A stretch of 64,000 bases of DNA, from assembly GCA_903930435.1 (NCBI GenBank), contig CAIYYN010000037.1, positions 62,001 through 126,000 on the forward strand, in the 5' to 3' direction. This DNA comes from an uncultured Hyphomicrobiales bacterium (lineage in GTDB: Bacteria; Pseudomonadota; Alphaproteobacteria; Rhizobiales; Ancalomicrobiaceae). The position numbers were made by a program, and so were the translations under genes. Under the pieces are notes generated by a model. It saw only the letters and a program-made list of their open reading frames with translations. It was not told the origin of the DNA and did no database searches. Positions 26,532-35,841 of the stretch are shown here, in pieces; the first letter of the stretch is position 1; each line of letters starts with the position of its first letter.

Positions 26532-26780
26532 TTATGGCGACTGATTGAGGGACCCTCGCTCAATGCCGTGGACGAAACAGTCCTCGCCCCCAAGACTCAT
26601 GATCATGACGAACGCATCGAACTTCGAGGCGTCGCCGATGAGTGTCATTGCACACGTCAGTTCGTCGAAATCCCTGAAGGTCACGCCCATTCCCAGCCTT
26701 GCCGCCTGCCGGATGGCATGAGCCTTGAAGCGCACGGGATCAAATCGACCGCGAAACAGAATAGGAAGACGACTGTTCAC
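26532..26780 (-). CDS. degenerate acylphosphatase-like small protein
   Basis: 82 residues from GTG 26780. The start of the chain, ILFRGRFDPVRFKAHAIRQA, followed by ARLG and a later GDASKFDAFV, lines up with the acylphosphatase pattern (xGRVQGVGFR...AxxLG...G...F). The catalytic Arg position would be Lys here and the catalytic Asn of the second strand is not evident, so activity is doubtful. Codon use is GC-rich at third positions, as in real genes here. There is no strong ribosome binding site, and the start cannot be moved up far because of an in-frame stop. It is upstream of frmA on the same strand, 216 bases away. The fold assignment is by eye. Confidence 0.45.
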   Translation of the reverse strand: MNSRLPILFRGRFDPVRFKAHAIRQAARLGMGVTFRDFDELTCAMTLIGDASKFDAFVMIMSLGGEDCFVHGIERGSLNQSP

Positions 26781-27141
26781 GGAGCAAACGTCGAACGGGT
26801 ATCTGCAGCACAGTCAAGCCCGAGAGCGATGGTGATCTGCTCCCCCGGCATTTTCCAGCAATGGCAAACCGAGATTCGGGGAGCGCGTCAGCGACACTGA
26901 AAACAGAGCCTGAAATGAATAAAACCTGGGGGTAACGTCAAGCCCGCCACCTGCCTGATGGGAACCATGCGAAGCCTTTTCAATGAAAATTGCTGACGGG
27001 GAAGCATCGGGTCTTGATTGCGTTCGCTTGCAGCAATACGCATGCTGGAGATGAAGACAGGGATTTTGAACGGATGACGGTCGGTTGATCCACGTCTTCG
27101 ATTTCGATCTGAACGAGACGTATCATGAGGGAGACCGAGAC
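26781..27141. other. intergenic region upstream of the dioxygenase gene
   Basis: 360 bases between divergent genes. A TTG at 27085 could extend the dioxygenase by 19 codons. No further feature identified. Confidence 0.4.
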
Positions 27142-28035
27142 ATGATCTTGAGGGGGCCAGACGACGTGACGACGGACGCCCTGTCAGTCATGGCTCAGAC
27201 GTCCAATCCGCGCTTTCGTGAGATCATGATATCGCTGGTCAAGCACTTGCATGCCTTCGTGCGAGATGTTCGCCTGACGGAAGCGGAGTTTCGAGAAGCT
27301 GCGGCCCTCCTGAATGACATGGGCAAGTTGACGACCGATACACACAATGAGTTCGTGCTCATGGCCGGCTCGCTCGGTGTTTCGTCGCTCGTCTGTCTTC
27401 TCAACAACGGAAACAACGGTAACTCGGAGACGTCGCAGTCTCTCCTGGGTCCTTTCTGGCGGCTCAATTCGCCCCGCGTTGCCAATGGCGGGACCATCAT
27501 CCGATCAGACACACCGGGCGAACCTCTCCTGGTGACCGGCCTGGTCGTTGATCCGCAGGGTGATCCGGTTGTCGGAGCCGAGGTCGATGTCTGGCACGCT
27601 TCCCCTGCCGGATTCTATGAAAATCAGGACCCGGATCAGGCCGACATGAATCTGCGCGGCAAGTTCACGACAGATTCCGACGGACGTTTCTGGTTCAGCA
27701 CCGTCAAGATGGTCGGCTATCCCCTTCCCACGGACGGTGTTGTCGGACGATTGTTGATAGCGCAGAACAGACACCCCTATCGGCCAGCCCATCTTCATGC
27801 ACTGATCGTCAAGCCCGGGTTCAAGGTCCTGATATCGCAGGTTTATGACCCCAGTGACGCTCACATCGATACTGACGTGCAATTTGGCGTGACCCAAGCC
27901 CTGATGGGTGATTTCATCCGTCATGACGAGCCTCATCCATCGGATGCGACTGTTACATTGCCCTGGTATTCGCTTGATTATGTTTACCGGATGGAGCCAG
28001 GCGAAACCGTATTGCCGCGAGCACCGATCAAGTAG
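27142..28035 (+). CDS. intradiol ring-cleavage dioxygenase, hydroxyquinol/catechol 1,2-dioxygenase type
   Basis: 297 residues from ATG 27142, preceded by GAGGGAGA. The N-terminal helical domain (FREIMISLVKHLHAFVRDVR, HNEFVLMAGSLGVSSLV) is that of catechol/hydroxyquinol 1,2-dioxygenases. The catalytic beta-sandwich has VDVWHASPAGFYENQDPDQ (first Tyr ligand) and HPYRPAHLHALI (Tyr and two His Fe3+ ligands). LLGPFWR and the aromatic C-terminus fit hydroxyquinol 1,2-dioxygenase, which makes maleylacetate. No maleylacetate reductase or hydroxylase gene is adjacent, so the substrate is open. The gene lies between frmA and the sox operon and is apparently monocistronic. Confidence 0.9.
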   Translation: MILRGPDDVTTDALSVMAQTSNPRFREIMISLVKHLHAFVRDVRLTEAEFREAAALLNDMGKLTTDTHNEFVLMAGSLGVSSLVCLLNNGNNGNSETSQSLLGPFWRLNSPRVANGGTIIRSDTPGEPLLVTGLVVDPQGDPVVGAEVDVWHASPAGFYENQDPDQADMNLRGKFTTDSDGRFWFSTVKMVGYPLPTDGVVGRLLIAQNRHPYRPAHLHALIVKPGFKVLISQVYDPSDAHIDTDVQFGVTQALMGDFIRHDEPHPSDATVTLPWYSLDYVYRMEPGETVLPRAPIK

Positions 28036-28536
28036 GCTCAAGTCATCTCAGAACAGAAATCTGCACTCAGTATATGGACTCTGGTGGATGAAACAAAAAT
28101 AGCAGCACTTCAAGATCTGCTACACGTTTGAAGGTGCCGCACGCATCTGCACCAATGGATCTTGAAATACACGATCTTGCATCAGCAGGCCAATCAAGCC
28201 GCCCGATGACTTATCCCGATATTTGCTGCCTCAAAGCGGGAATATCATTCACTAAGCCGGCGAGATGTATTGATTAGCCGGCTTATATAAAACGAAACAG
28301 AATTCGACTATACCGTTATCTTGAAGACGCTCGACCGCCGAAGAACCGGATTTGCGGTGGATGCGGGAAATGTAAAGCGGCATGCTTCGACGGTTCGAAC
28401 GGAATTGCACTTCCGTCGCGTTCACTCTTCATTTTGAACGGATCAATCCGACGCGTTTCTGTCGCCTTTACCCTATCGCATGTGTCATTTGTCGATATGG
28501 TTGTGACTGCTCGACCGAGCCTGAGGAGATGTTTGC
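28036..28536. other. 500-base intergenic region with an inverted repeat
   Basis: Contains no credible gene; a minus-strand frame crossing into the next gene looks spurious. It holds the inverted repeat at 28253-28285 and presumably the promoter of the small secreted protein gene. Confidence 0.5.
28253..28285. repeat. 9-bp inverted repeat TAAGCCGGC / GCCGGCTTA
   Basis: Arms at 28253-28261 and 28277-28285, spacer 15 bases, followed by TATATAAAAC. GCCGGC is itself palindromic, so the two arms also read as direct repeats. This suits either a hairpin or a pair of operator half-sites near a promoter. Confidence 0.5.
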
Positions 28537-28899
28537 ATGATTCGGATACTGATGACGATTGGCCTGCTTTTGCTTTCACTTCCGGCCGCAGCAGAAACGA
28601 TGGTGCTGGCCCCGCATTATAATGCGATCGGTAAAAACCCGGACGGTTCGAAATACTCAGGAACTGTCGATATTGTCGTGATCTCGGACACGACATTCAG
28701 CATTGTCTGGCACATTGGCGGGAGCATTTACAAAGGCTTCGGCATGCGTCGCAACGAATCTTTGGCGGCTACCTATACAATCGGCGGCGAACCAGGCCTC
28801 GTGATTTATGAGTCCGACCGGAAAGGCGGTTTCTCCGGCTTGTGGGCTGTCAGAGGCGAAGATGGCAGCGGGTCGGAAGTCCTGATACCAGCGAAATAA
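28537..28899 (+). CDS. small secreted protein of the Rhizobiales 'fibronectin-binding' type
   Basis: 120 residues with a clear Sec signal (IRILMTIGLLLLSLPAAAET, cleavage after about 20). The mature part is beta-rich: NAIGKNPDGSKYSGTVDIVV, TFSIVWHIGGSIYKGFGMRR, GLWAVRGEDGSGSEVLIP. The pattern GxNPDGSxYxG...W.IGG..Y.G recurs in small secreted proteins of Rhizobiales often annotated as fibronectin-binding, without functional evidence that I know of. GAGGAGA precedes ATG 28537. It is 113 bases upstream of soxB in the same direction but probably a separate unit. Confidence 0.78.
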   Translation: MIRILMTIGLLLLSLPAAAETMVLAPHYNAIGKNPDGSKYSGTVDIVVISDTTFSIVWHIGGSIYKGFGMRRNESLAATYTIGGEPGLVIYESDRKGGFSGLWAVRGEDGSGSEVLIPAK

Positions 28900-29012
28900 C
28901 GGTATCAACAGGATTTGCAGGGCTTTAAGGCGTTGAAAGCCTTTCAGCTTCGCATTTTTCCGATGACACGCGATAAAATCTGGCGATGATAGCGACATCT
29001 GAATGTGGGTGC

Positions 29013-30266
29013 ATGATGCGCTATTCCGCTTTTTCCGTCTTTCTGCAAGGTCTTACCGGCAACAAGGGCTGGGCATCTGCCTGGGGTTCACCAACGCCCA
29101 AGTCTCACTACGATGTCATCATCGTCGGTGGCGGAGGACATGGGCTGTCGACCGCTTATTACCTTGCGAAGACCTTCGGTTTTCGCAACGTGGCCGTCCT
29201 CGAAAAAGGGTATGTCGGGTCGGGCAATGTTGGTCGAAACACAACGATCATTCGCTCCAACTATCTGCTTCCAGGCAACAATCCGTTTTACGAACTGTCG
29301 CTGAAGCTGTGGGAAGGTCTTGAACAGGATTTCAATTTCAACGCCATGGTGTCGCAGCGCGGCGTGCTGAACCTGTATCATTCAGATGGTCAGCGTGACG
29401 ACTATGCACGGCGCGGCAACGCCATGCGTTTGCATGGTGTAGATGCGGAACTGCTCGACCGGGAACAGGTCCGCAAAATGGTGCCGTTCATGGATTTCGA
29501 CAACGCCCGTTTTCCGATCCAGGGTGGACTGTTGCAACGTCGCGGCGGCACCGTGCGCCATGATGCAGTTGCCTGGGGCTATGCGCGAGGTGCTGCCTCT
29601 CGGGGCGTGGATGTCATTCAGCACTGCGAAGTGACGGGCATCAAACGCGACGGGTACCGCGTGATCGGTGTCGAGACCTCGCGGGGCTTTATCGGCTGCG
29701 ACAAGCTCGCGCTCGCGACAGCAGGCAACTCAAGTGTTGTCGCCGATTTGGCCGGTATCCGGCTGCCCATTGAAAGCCACGTCCTGCAAGCCTTCGTATC
29801 CGAGGGGCTGAAGCCGTTTATCGACACGGTCGTGACCTTTGGGGTGGGACATTTCTATATTTCACAGTCGGATAAGGGCGGCTTGGTGTTCGGTGGTGAC
29901 ATCGACGGCTACAATTCCTATGCCCAACGCGGCAATCTGGCGATGGTCGAGCATGTCGCGGAAGCGGGCGTATCGATGATCCCAGCACTGGCGCGTGTTC
30001 GGACGCTGCGTTCATGGGGCGGCATCATGGATATGAGCATGGATGGATCACCGATCATTGACCGAACGCATCTCGACAATCTCTATCTGAACGCCGGCTG
30101 GTGCTACGGCGGGTTCAAGGCGACCCCGGCATCTGGCTATTGTTTCGCGCATCTGATTGCACGGAACGAGCCGCAGGAGACAGCCCGCGCGTTTCGGTTG
30201 GACCGTTTCGAGCGTGGCTATGCCATTGACGAGCGCGGCGCCGGGCCGATGCCCAATCTGCACTGA
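29013..30266 (+). CDS. soxB: sarcosine oxidase beta subunit
   Basis: 417 residues. Heterotetrameric sarcosine oxidase oxidatively demethylates sarcosine to glycine; the methyl group leaves as formaldehyde or 5,10-methylene-THF. The subunit starts with the family leader RYSAFSVFLQGLTGNKGWAS, then the FAD-binding VIIVGGGGHGLSTAYYLAK and GRNTTIIRSNYLLPGN. RRGGTVRHDAVAW contains the histidine (about residue 183) that carries covalent FMN in characterised homologues. It ends NAGWCYGGFKATPASGYCFA. ATG 29013 (or the adjacent 29016) fits the family; the longer frame start does not. It is the first gene of soxBDAG. Confidence 0.96.
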   Translation: MMRYSAFSVFLQGLTGNKGWASAWGSPTPKSHYDVIIVGGGGHGLSTAYYLAKTFGFRNVAVLEKGYVGSGNVGRNTTIIRSNYLLPGNNPFYELSLKLWEGLEQDFNFNAMVSQRGVLNLYHSDGQRDDYARRGNAMRLHGVDAELLDREQVRKMVPFMDFDNARFPIQGGLLQRRGGTVRHDAVAWGYARGAASRGVDVIQHCEVTGIKRDGYRVIGVETSRGFIGCDKLALATAGNSSVVADLAGIRLPIESHVLQAFVSEGLKPFIDTVVTFGVGHFYISQSDKGGLVFGGDIDGYNSYAQRGNLAMVEHVAEAGVSMIPALARVRTLRSWGGIMDMSMDGSPIIDRTHLDNLYLNAGWCYGGFKATPASGYCFAHLIARNEPQETARAFRLDRFERGYAIDERGAGPMPNLH

Positions 30267-30284
30267 AGAGGAGACGTTCCAGCC

Positions 30285-30563
30285 ATGGCAAGTCTCATCA
30301 CCTGCCCGCATTGTGGCCGCAGACCGACACAGGAATTTACGATCCGCAGCGACGCATCGTTGAAACGCCCTGCCCCGGACGCGAGCCAGGCTGATTGGCA
30401 TGACTATGTCTTTCTTCGCCCCAATCCTCGGGGCCGGCACAGTGAGCACTGGCACCACAGCGCGGGCTGTCGGCGCTGGCTTGTTGTTGAGCGGGATACG
30501 GTGACGCACGAGGTTTACGGCGTCCGAGATGTCGTGTCCGATCTGGCTGGAGGCGCACGATGA
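30285..30563 (+). CDS. soxD: sarcosine oxidase delta subunit
   Basis: 92 residues, normal size. A zinc-binding structural subunit: LITCPHCGRR at the N-terminus supplies two Cys, and HHSAGCRRWLVVERDT supplies the His and Cys. The family motif DYVFLRPNPRGRHSEHWHH is intact. GAGGAGA precedes ATG 30285, 18 bases after soxB. Its stop overlaps the soxA start by four bases (ATGA), indicating translational coupling. Confidence 0.95.
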   Translation: MASLITCPHCGRRPTQEFTIRSDASLKRPAPDASQADWHDYVFLRPNPRGRHSEHWHHSAGCRRWLVVERDTVTHEVYGVRDVVSDLAGGAR

Positions 30564-33487
30564 GTTCGTTTCGCCTCGAGCCGAGTACCACTGGAGCAGA
30601 GATATCCTTTACCTTCGACGGCAAGCGACTGAAGGGGCGCGCTGGGGATACATTGGCGGCTGCATTGCTGGCAAATGGTCGTCAGCTTGTCGGGCGCTCG
30701 TTCAAGTACCATCGTCCGCGTGGCGTGTTGACGGCGGGTCCGGCTGAACCAAACGCGCTCGTGACGATCGGAAGTGGTGCGTTCGCAGAGCCAAATACGC
30801 GCGCCACGATGGTCGAACTCTATGATGGACTGGAAGCCCGCAGCCAGAACTGTTGGCCGTCTGTCGATTTTGATATCGGGTCCATCAATGGATTATTGGC
30901 GCCTTTTCTGGGTGCGGGGTTCTATTACAAGACATTCATGTGGCCAAAGGCCTTCTGGGAGCGGGTCTACGAGCCACTCATCCGTCGCGCAGCTGGGCTA
31001 GGCCGGGCAAATCATCTCCCTGATCCAAGACGCTATGAGAAGACATGGGCGCATTGTGATCTTCTGATTGTCGGTGCCGGTCCAGCCGGACTCGCTGCCG
31101 CACTGACCGCCGGACGTGCCGGGTTGAAGGTCATCCTTGCTGACGAGCGGTTTGAACGCGGCGGAACCATGCTGAATGAGCGCGAAGAGCCGGAGGACTT
31201 CGATCTTGGTGAGGTTGCGGCCGAATTGCTGAGCCTCTCCAATGTCCGCATCATGATGCGAACGACCGTGGTCGCGCACTATGACGATGGCGTGTTCGGG
31301 GCAGTCGAGCGGGTCCAGAAACACCTCGCCCAGCCCGATCCCAACCGTCCGCTCGAGCGACTGTGGCGCATCGTGACGCGTCACACGATCCTTGCGACCG
31401 GTGCAGAAGAACGACCGATCGTCTTTGCTGGCAATGACCTGCCCGGGGTCATGATGGCTGGTGCTGCCCGCTATTACCTGAACCGCAGATCGATTGCTCC
31501 GGGAAAGCAGACCCTGATTTTTACGAATGGATCATCCGGCTATGCGCTGGCAGCAGATATGGAGGCGCGCGGGTTGACGGTCGCTGCGATCGTCGATCCA
31601 TCTCCATCCACTCCGTGGGCCGGAAAGGCGCATGTCATTGATGGTGTTGTAGCAAGCGTCAGCGGCGGACGTCGACCAACCTCGGCCTCGGTCCGCCAGA
31701 CCGGTTCCTCAGAGACGACAGATACATTTGCCGTGGATTCCGTCGCAATGTCAGGCGGCTGGAGCCCGATCATTCATCTGGCCTGCCAGCACGGTCTGAA
31801 ACCTGTCTGGTCAGACGAATTCGCCGCGTTCATGGCACCTGAACAAGGAGGATTGACTGTCGCGGGGTCTGCCGCAGGTCTGTCGTCCACGTCGGCCTGC
31901 ATGATTGACGGCGCCCAAAAGTCTGCGCGCATTTGTGCAGATCTCGGTCGCGCGATCAGCCCGGCATTTTCCGGTGACACCGAAACGTCGAAAGCTCCGC
32001 GGCCGCTCTGGCATGTGGCAAACCCGACCGGCAAGGCGTTTGTCGATTTCCAGAATGATGTCACCGCCCAGGACTTATTGCTCGCCGAACAGGAGGGCTA
32101 TGGCCACATCGAGCTTGCCAAGCGCTATACGACCAACGGCATGGCCACCGATCAGGGCAAACTCTCCAATGTGAACGCCATCGGTATTTTGGCCGAGGCC
32201 CGTGGCCTGTCGCCAGATACTATCGGCACAACGACTTACCGTCCGTTTTATACACCGCTTTCGTTCGGTGCCCTGTCAGGCACACATGTGGGGCCTCATT
32301 TTGCAGCCGTCCGACGATCCCCCCTGCATGAATGGGCCCGGAAGAACGGTGCCGAGTTTGTCGAATCCGGCCTTTGGTATCGTTCGTCCTGGTTCCCGCG
32401 AAAGGGCGAAACAACCTGGCGACAGAGCGTGGATCGCGAAGTCGCAACGGTCCGGGCATCCGCAGGCATATGCGATGTCTCGACGCTCGGAAAAATCGAG
32501 GTCAGCGGAAGAGATGCCGCTGAGTTTCTCAACCGGGTCTATTGCAATCCGTTTGCAAAATTACCCGTGGGCAAGGCCCGCTACGGATTGATGCTGCGCG
32601 AAGACGGCATGATCCTCGACGACGGCACGACGTCACGCCTGACCGACGATACCTACGTCATGACAACGACCACCGCGCTTGCCGGTCCGGTGATGACCCA
32701 TCTCGAATTCTGTGCGCAGGTCCATTGGCCAGACCTGGATGTTCGCCTTGCATCAGTCTCCGACCAATGGGCTCAAATGGCGATTGCGGGTCCGCGTTCG
32801 CGGGATATTCTCAGCGAAATCGTTGACGCGGATATCTCCAACGAGGCTTTCCCTTATCTCAGCGCGCGCGACGTTTCCCTGTTTCAGGGCGCACTGAAGG
32901 GACGTCTGTTTCGCATCTCGTTTTCCGGTGAGCTCGCCTTCGAACTGGCCGTTCCTGCGGGGTTCGCGGAGTCGGTCGCCGACGCGATCATGCAGATTGG
33001 CGCGCGTTACGACATTTGCGCCTATGGCGTCGAGGCCTTGAACGTTCTGCGGATCGAAGCCGGGCACGTCACACATGCCGAGATCAACGGCACTGTGACG
33101 CCAGCCGATCTCGGATTTGCGAAAATGGTGAGCGCCGTCAAACCGGACTTCATCGGCAAAGCCATGCTCAGGCGTGAGGGTCTGGTTTCGCAAAATCGCC
33201 CACAACTCGTCGGGATAAAGCCGGTTGATCCAAGTCATGTATTCAGAAGTGGCGCCCATATCCTGAACAAGGGTGCAGCCGCAACTCTGGAGAACGATCA
33301 GGGGTATGTCACCTCCTCCTGTTATTCCCCGCACCTAAAAACGACGATCGGACTCGCACTCGTCGCAGATGGGCCGAATAGACACGGTGAAGAAGTGCAA
33401 ATCTGGAACGCATTGAAGGACGAATATTGTGTTGGCGTCCTGTGTTCCCCCGCATTCCTCACACCGGACGGGAGGCTCAATGCCTGA
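30560..33487 (+). CDS. soxA: sarcosine oxidase alpha subunit
   Basis: 975 residues. An N-terminal Fer2_4-like segment (ISFTFDGKRLKGRAGDTLAA, VGRSFKYHRPRGVLTAGPAE), an NAD+-binding Rossmann domain (LLIVGAGPAGLAAALTAGRA, TILATGAEERPIVFAGNDLPG), and a large C-terminal aminomethyltransferase/GcvT-like half from about residue 590 (FVESGLWYRSSWFPRKGE, GDAAEFLNRVYCNPFAKL-like region, GVEALNVLRIEAGHVTHAEI) that binds tetrahydrofolate and captures the one-carbon unit. The start overlaps the soxD stop and the end overlaps the soxG start by eight bases. Subunit length and domain order are normal. Confidence 0.96.
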   Translation: MSSFRLEPSTTGAEISFTFDGKRLKGRAGDTLAAALLANGRQLVGRSFKYHRPRGVLTAGPAEPNALVTIGSGAFAEPNTRATMVELYDGLEARSQNCWPSVDFDIGSINGLLAPFLGAGFYYKTFMWPKAFWERVYEPLIRRAAGLGRANHLPDPRRYEKTWAHCDLLIVGAGPAGLAAALTAGRAGLKVILADERFERGGTMLNEREEPEDFDLGEVAAELLSLSNVRIMMRTTVVAHYDDGVFGAVERVQKHLAQPDPNRPLERLWRIVTRHTILATGAEERPIVFAGNDLPGVMMAGAARYYLNRRSIAPGKQTLIFTNGSSGYALAADMEARGLTVAAIVDPSPSTPWAGKAHVIDGVVASVSGGRRPTSASVRQTGSSETTDTFAVDSVAMSGGWSPIIHLACQHGLKPVWSDEFAAFMAPEQGGLTVAGSAAGLSSTSACMIDGAQKSARICADLGRAISPAFSGDTETSKAPRPLWHVANPTGKAFVDFQNDVTAQDLLLAEQEGYGHIELAKRYTTNGMATDQGKLSNVNAIGILAEARGLSPDTIGTTTYRPFYTPLSFGALSGTHVGPHFAAVRRSPLHEWARKNGAEFVESGLWYRSSWFPRKGETTWRQSVDREVATVRASAGICDVSTLGKIEVSGRDAAEFLNRVYCNPFAKLPVGKARYGLMLREDGMILDDGTTSRLTDDTYVMTTTTALAGPVMTHLEFCAQVHWPDLDVRLASVSDQWAQMAIAGPRSRDILSEIVDADISNEAFPYLSARDVSLFQGALKGRLFRISFSGELAFELAVPAGFAESVADAIMQIGARYDICAYGVEALNVLRIEAGHVTHAEINGTVTPADLGFAKMVSAVKPDFIGKAMLRREGLVSQNRPQLVGIKPVDPSHVFRSGAHILNKGAAATLENDQGYVTSSCYSPHLKTTIGLALVADGPNRHGEEVQIWNALKDEYCVGVLCSPAFLTPDGRLNA

Positions 33488-34040
33488 GTTCGCCCTCATT
33501 CATCGCAAAGCGCTTGCAACGGCCCGAACCGGTCAATTCGGCGCAACGCCGGCGGCGGTCGAACTGATAGCCCTGCCAGAATGCGGCGTCTTGCAAGCCA
33601 TGGCAGCCCATTTCGCAGCCGATTCTGAAGCAACGCTTCACGCGGCATTCAAGGACACGCCTGTATCGATCCGGCGCGTCAGCCCATACCAATGGCTTGT
33701 GATCTCGGAGCCCAACGTTCAAGTGGATCTGGACAGTATCAGGAACGTGTCGGGAACCCGAATAACGCTCCTCGACCAGAGCCACGGTTATGCGCCGATG
33801 CAGATATCCGGACCGAAAGTGGAGAACATGCTGGCGAAAGGAACCGGAGTCGATCTATCTATCAACCAATGGCCCGTGGGACAGTCGCACCAGACATTGG
33901 TCGGGCATACCAGCGCGCTTGTCACGCGGACTGAACCGACGAAATTTGAGCTGATCGTCATGCGCAGTTTTGCCGGGAGCCTATGGGATGAACTCATCAC
34001 GATGGGCCTTGAATTCGGCGTCAACGCCAGAAATGGCTGA
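33480..34040 (+). CDS. soxG: sarcosine oxidase gamma subunit
   Basis: 186 residues from ATG 33480, which overlaps the last eight bases of soxA. Distant GcvT-like fold; recognisable by position and by QWLVISEPN, ITLLDQSHGYAPMQISGPKV, MLAKGTGVDLS and the C-terminal FELIVMRSFAGSLWDELITM pattern. A partner of the alpha and beta subunits with no known separate activity. Last gene of soxBDAG. No purU, folD or glyA, which often accompany sox operons, follows here. Confidence 0.92.
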   Translation: MPEFALIHRKALATARTGQFGATPAAVELIALPECGVLQAMAAHFAADSEATLHAAFKDTPVSIRRVSPYQWLVISEPNVQVDLDSIRNVSGTRITLLDQSHGYAPMQISGPKVENMLAKGTGVDLSINQWPVGQSHQTLVGHTSALVTRTEPTKFELIVMRSFAGSLWDELITMGLEFGVNARNG

Positions 34041-34062
34041 AAGGCGAAATAGCCTGTCAGCC
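34035..34062 (+). terminator. weak hairpin overlapping the soxG stop
   Basis: GGCTGA / TCAGCC with an inner AGGC / GCCT stem starts inside the last codons of soxG. There is no U-tract, so termination efficiency is uncertain. It lies before the convergent chemoreceptor gene. Confidence 0.35.
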
Positions 34063-34143
34063 TCAATCTGATGCCGAGCTTGAAGAGGTACCCCTCGCTC
34101 AGGCAAAGACCTGTTTCATGCGTTTCAAAAGGACCAGACTGAA

Positions 34144-35841
34144 TTAGCCTGCACGCAGTTGATTCACGAAATTAGATACCTCAACCTGAAGATCCGATGC
34201 TTGTTTATTGAGATTGCTGGACAAATCCAGCAAATGAGCAGACGCTTCCCCTGTCGTTTCCGCCGCAATGCTGACACCGTTGATGTTCGCGGTGACAGCC
34301 TCGGTGCCCTGTGCTGCGAGATGGGTATTCGCGGAGATTTCCTGTGTAGCGGCACCTTGCTGATCGACGGAGGAAGCAACCATCGATGATAGCTCCCTGA
34401 TCTGACCGATCGTCTTGACGATCCGTTCGATTGAGCCAACCGTCTGGTAGGTCGCTGTCTGGATCTCGGCAATCTTTGCACCAATTTCTTCAGTCGCGCG
34501 CGAGGTTTGCGACGCCAACTGTTTCACTTCCTGGGCAACCACGGCAAATCCACGCCCCATATCTCCCGCGCGGGCGGCCTCGATTGTTGCATTCAGCGCC
34601 AGCAAATTCGTCTGAGAAGCGATCGAGTTGATGAGTTCGACGACCTCGCCGATTTTAGTCGCGGCTTCCGCCAACGCTCGTACCTCTGTCTCCGTCTTGC
34701 TCGCCTCATCATTTGCGTGTTGGGAGACTTCCGAAGCCTGCTGAACAAATGCACCGATCTGCCGAATCGACGCACTCATTTCTTCTGTTGATGCGGCAAC
34801 AGTTTGCACATTGGCCGATGCTTCTTCAGCCGCACTCGAGACAGTCTGCGCTTGATTTGAGGTTTGAACGGCAGACGCAGATAAAGCGCTCGCCGAATTT
34901 GCGACAGTCGTGGCGGCGGTTACAAACCCCTCCGCCAGCTCGCGCATTCGAAGAACAAAGTTTTCCGCGTCGGCATTGCGCCGACGTATCCGCTCGGCTT
35001 CGCGTTCGTTGGCTTGATCTTGTTCAAAGCGCAATCGAGCGGTTTCTGCAAGTTGATCCCGGAACCTGAGAGCCGCCTTCGAAATGTCACCAACTTCGTC
35101 ATTTCTGTTGGCGCTTGGAATATCAATATCAAGCACTCCGTGCGACAGTTTTTCCAGCCTGTCCGCAATAGTGGTGATCGGGGATGCGATACTCCTTCGG
35201 GTCATATAAGCTGACGCACCCAGAACAATAAACAGTCCACTTAAGACAAATATATATGTCTCGCGGATTGTCGAATTTGTTACTTCGAGGGTTTGGTCGC
35301 TTGCAGCGTCGGTCAACTTCAATATCTGATTTGTCAATCCGCTGATATTGGTCATTTCTTGATTCAGCGCCGGATCGCAGGTCAACTGCATCTTGTTGAC
35401 CGCCAACTTGCTGTCATCGGAGGAGATTGACGTTCCAAGTTTCAGAACCTCTGCGCATTCGCCGGATATGACGCCCGCCAACCGGGCACCCAAGGCTGCA
35501 ATTTCCGCTTCCTTTGCCGGAAGCGCCTTTTGAGCAACTTTGATTTGCTTCTGATAATACCCGATCGTGTCGGTAACCTCGGCAAGAGCCTGCTTCTTGC
35601 CGGATTCCGTCGTCTCGCTTAGCAAACGATAGATGGATCGGTTGATATAGACCAGATTTCGATTTGCCCGCGCCATGGCGAGATTTGCTTTTTCATATCC
35701 ATCGATCAAGTCGCCATATGCGCTGTCGATAAAACGCATCCTCGATGTCGAATAGATCGTCCCGGCCAGTGTAACTAATGACAAGAGACACATCAGACAA
35801 AGAACTTTCCAGAGAATCCGAATATCGGAAAACCTAAGCAT
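34144..35841 (-). CDS. methyl-accepting chemotaxis protein
   Basis: 565 residues from ATG 35841. A first TM helix ([18 protein letters not shown]) is followed by a periplasmic four-helix-bundle sensor of about 165 residues ([20 protein letters not shown] ... [18 protein letters not shown]), a second TM ([18 protein letters not shown]), HAMP ([20 protein letters not shown]) and a signalling domain with the hairpin tip region [20 protein letters not shown] and [20 protein letters not shown]. The sensor resembles 4HB_MCP domains and is expected to bind a small ligand directly or through a binding protein. GAGG precedes the ATG. A long AT-rich region lies upstream. Confidence 0.94.
   Translation of the reverse strand: MLRFSDIRILWKVLCLMCLLSLVTLAGTIYSTSRMRFIDSAYGDLIDGYEKANLAMARANRNLVYINRSIYRLLSETTESGKKQALAEVTDTIGYYQKQIKVAQKALPAKEAEIAALGARLAGVISGECAEVLKLGTSISSDDSKLAVNKMQLTCDPALNQEMTNISGLTNQILKLTDAASDQTLEVTNSTIRETYIFVLSGLFIVLGASAYMTRRSIASPITTIADRLEKLSHGVLDIDIPSANRNDEVGDISKAALRFRDQLAETARLRFEQDQANEREAERIRRRNADAENFVLRMRELAEGFVTAATTVANSASALSASAVQTSNQAQTVSSAAEEASANVQTVAASTEEMSASIRQIGAFVQQASEVSQHANDEASKTETEVRALAEAATKIGEVVELINSIASQTNLLALNATIEAARAGDMGRGFAVVAQEVKQLASQTSRATEEIGAKIAEIQTATYQTVGSIERIVKTIGQIRELSSMVASSVDQQGAATQEISANTHLAAQGTEAVTANINGVSIAAETTGEASAHLLDLSSNLNKQASDLQVEVSNFVNQLRAG

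Noticed and set aside
26067-26900. 277-codon plus-strand frame opposite the frmA 5' region
   Set aside because: Overlaps the certain start of frmA and has no domain pattern; only the 82-codon minus-strand frame there has protein-like features.
28316-28696. 126-codon minus-strand frame across the small secreted protein gene
   Set aside because: The plus-strand gene has a signal peptide and a good ribosome binding site; the opposite frame has neither.
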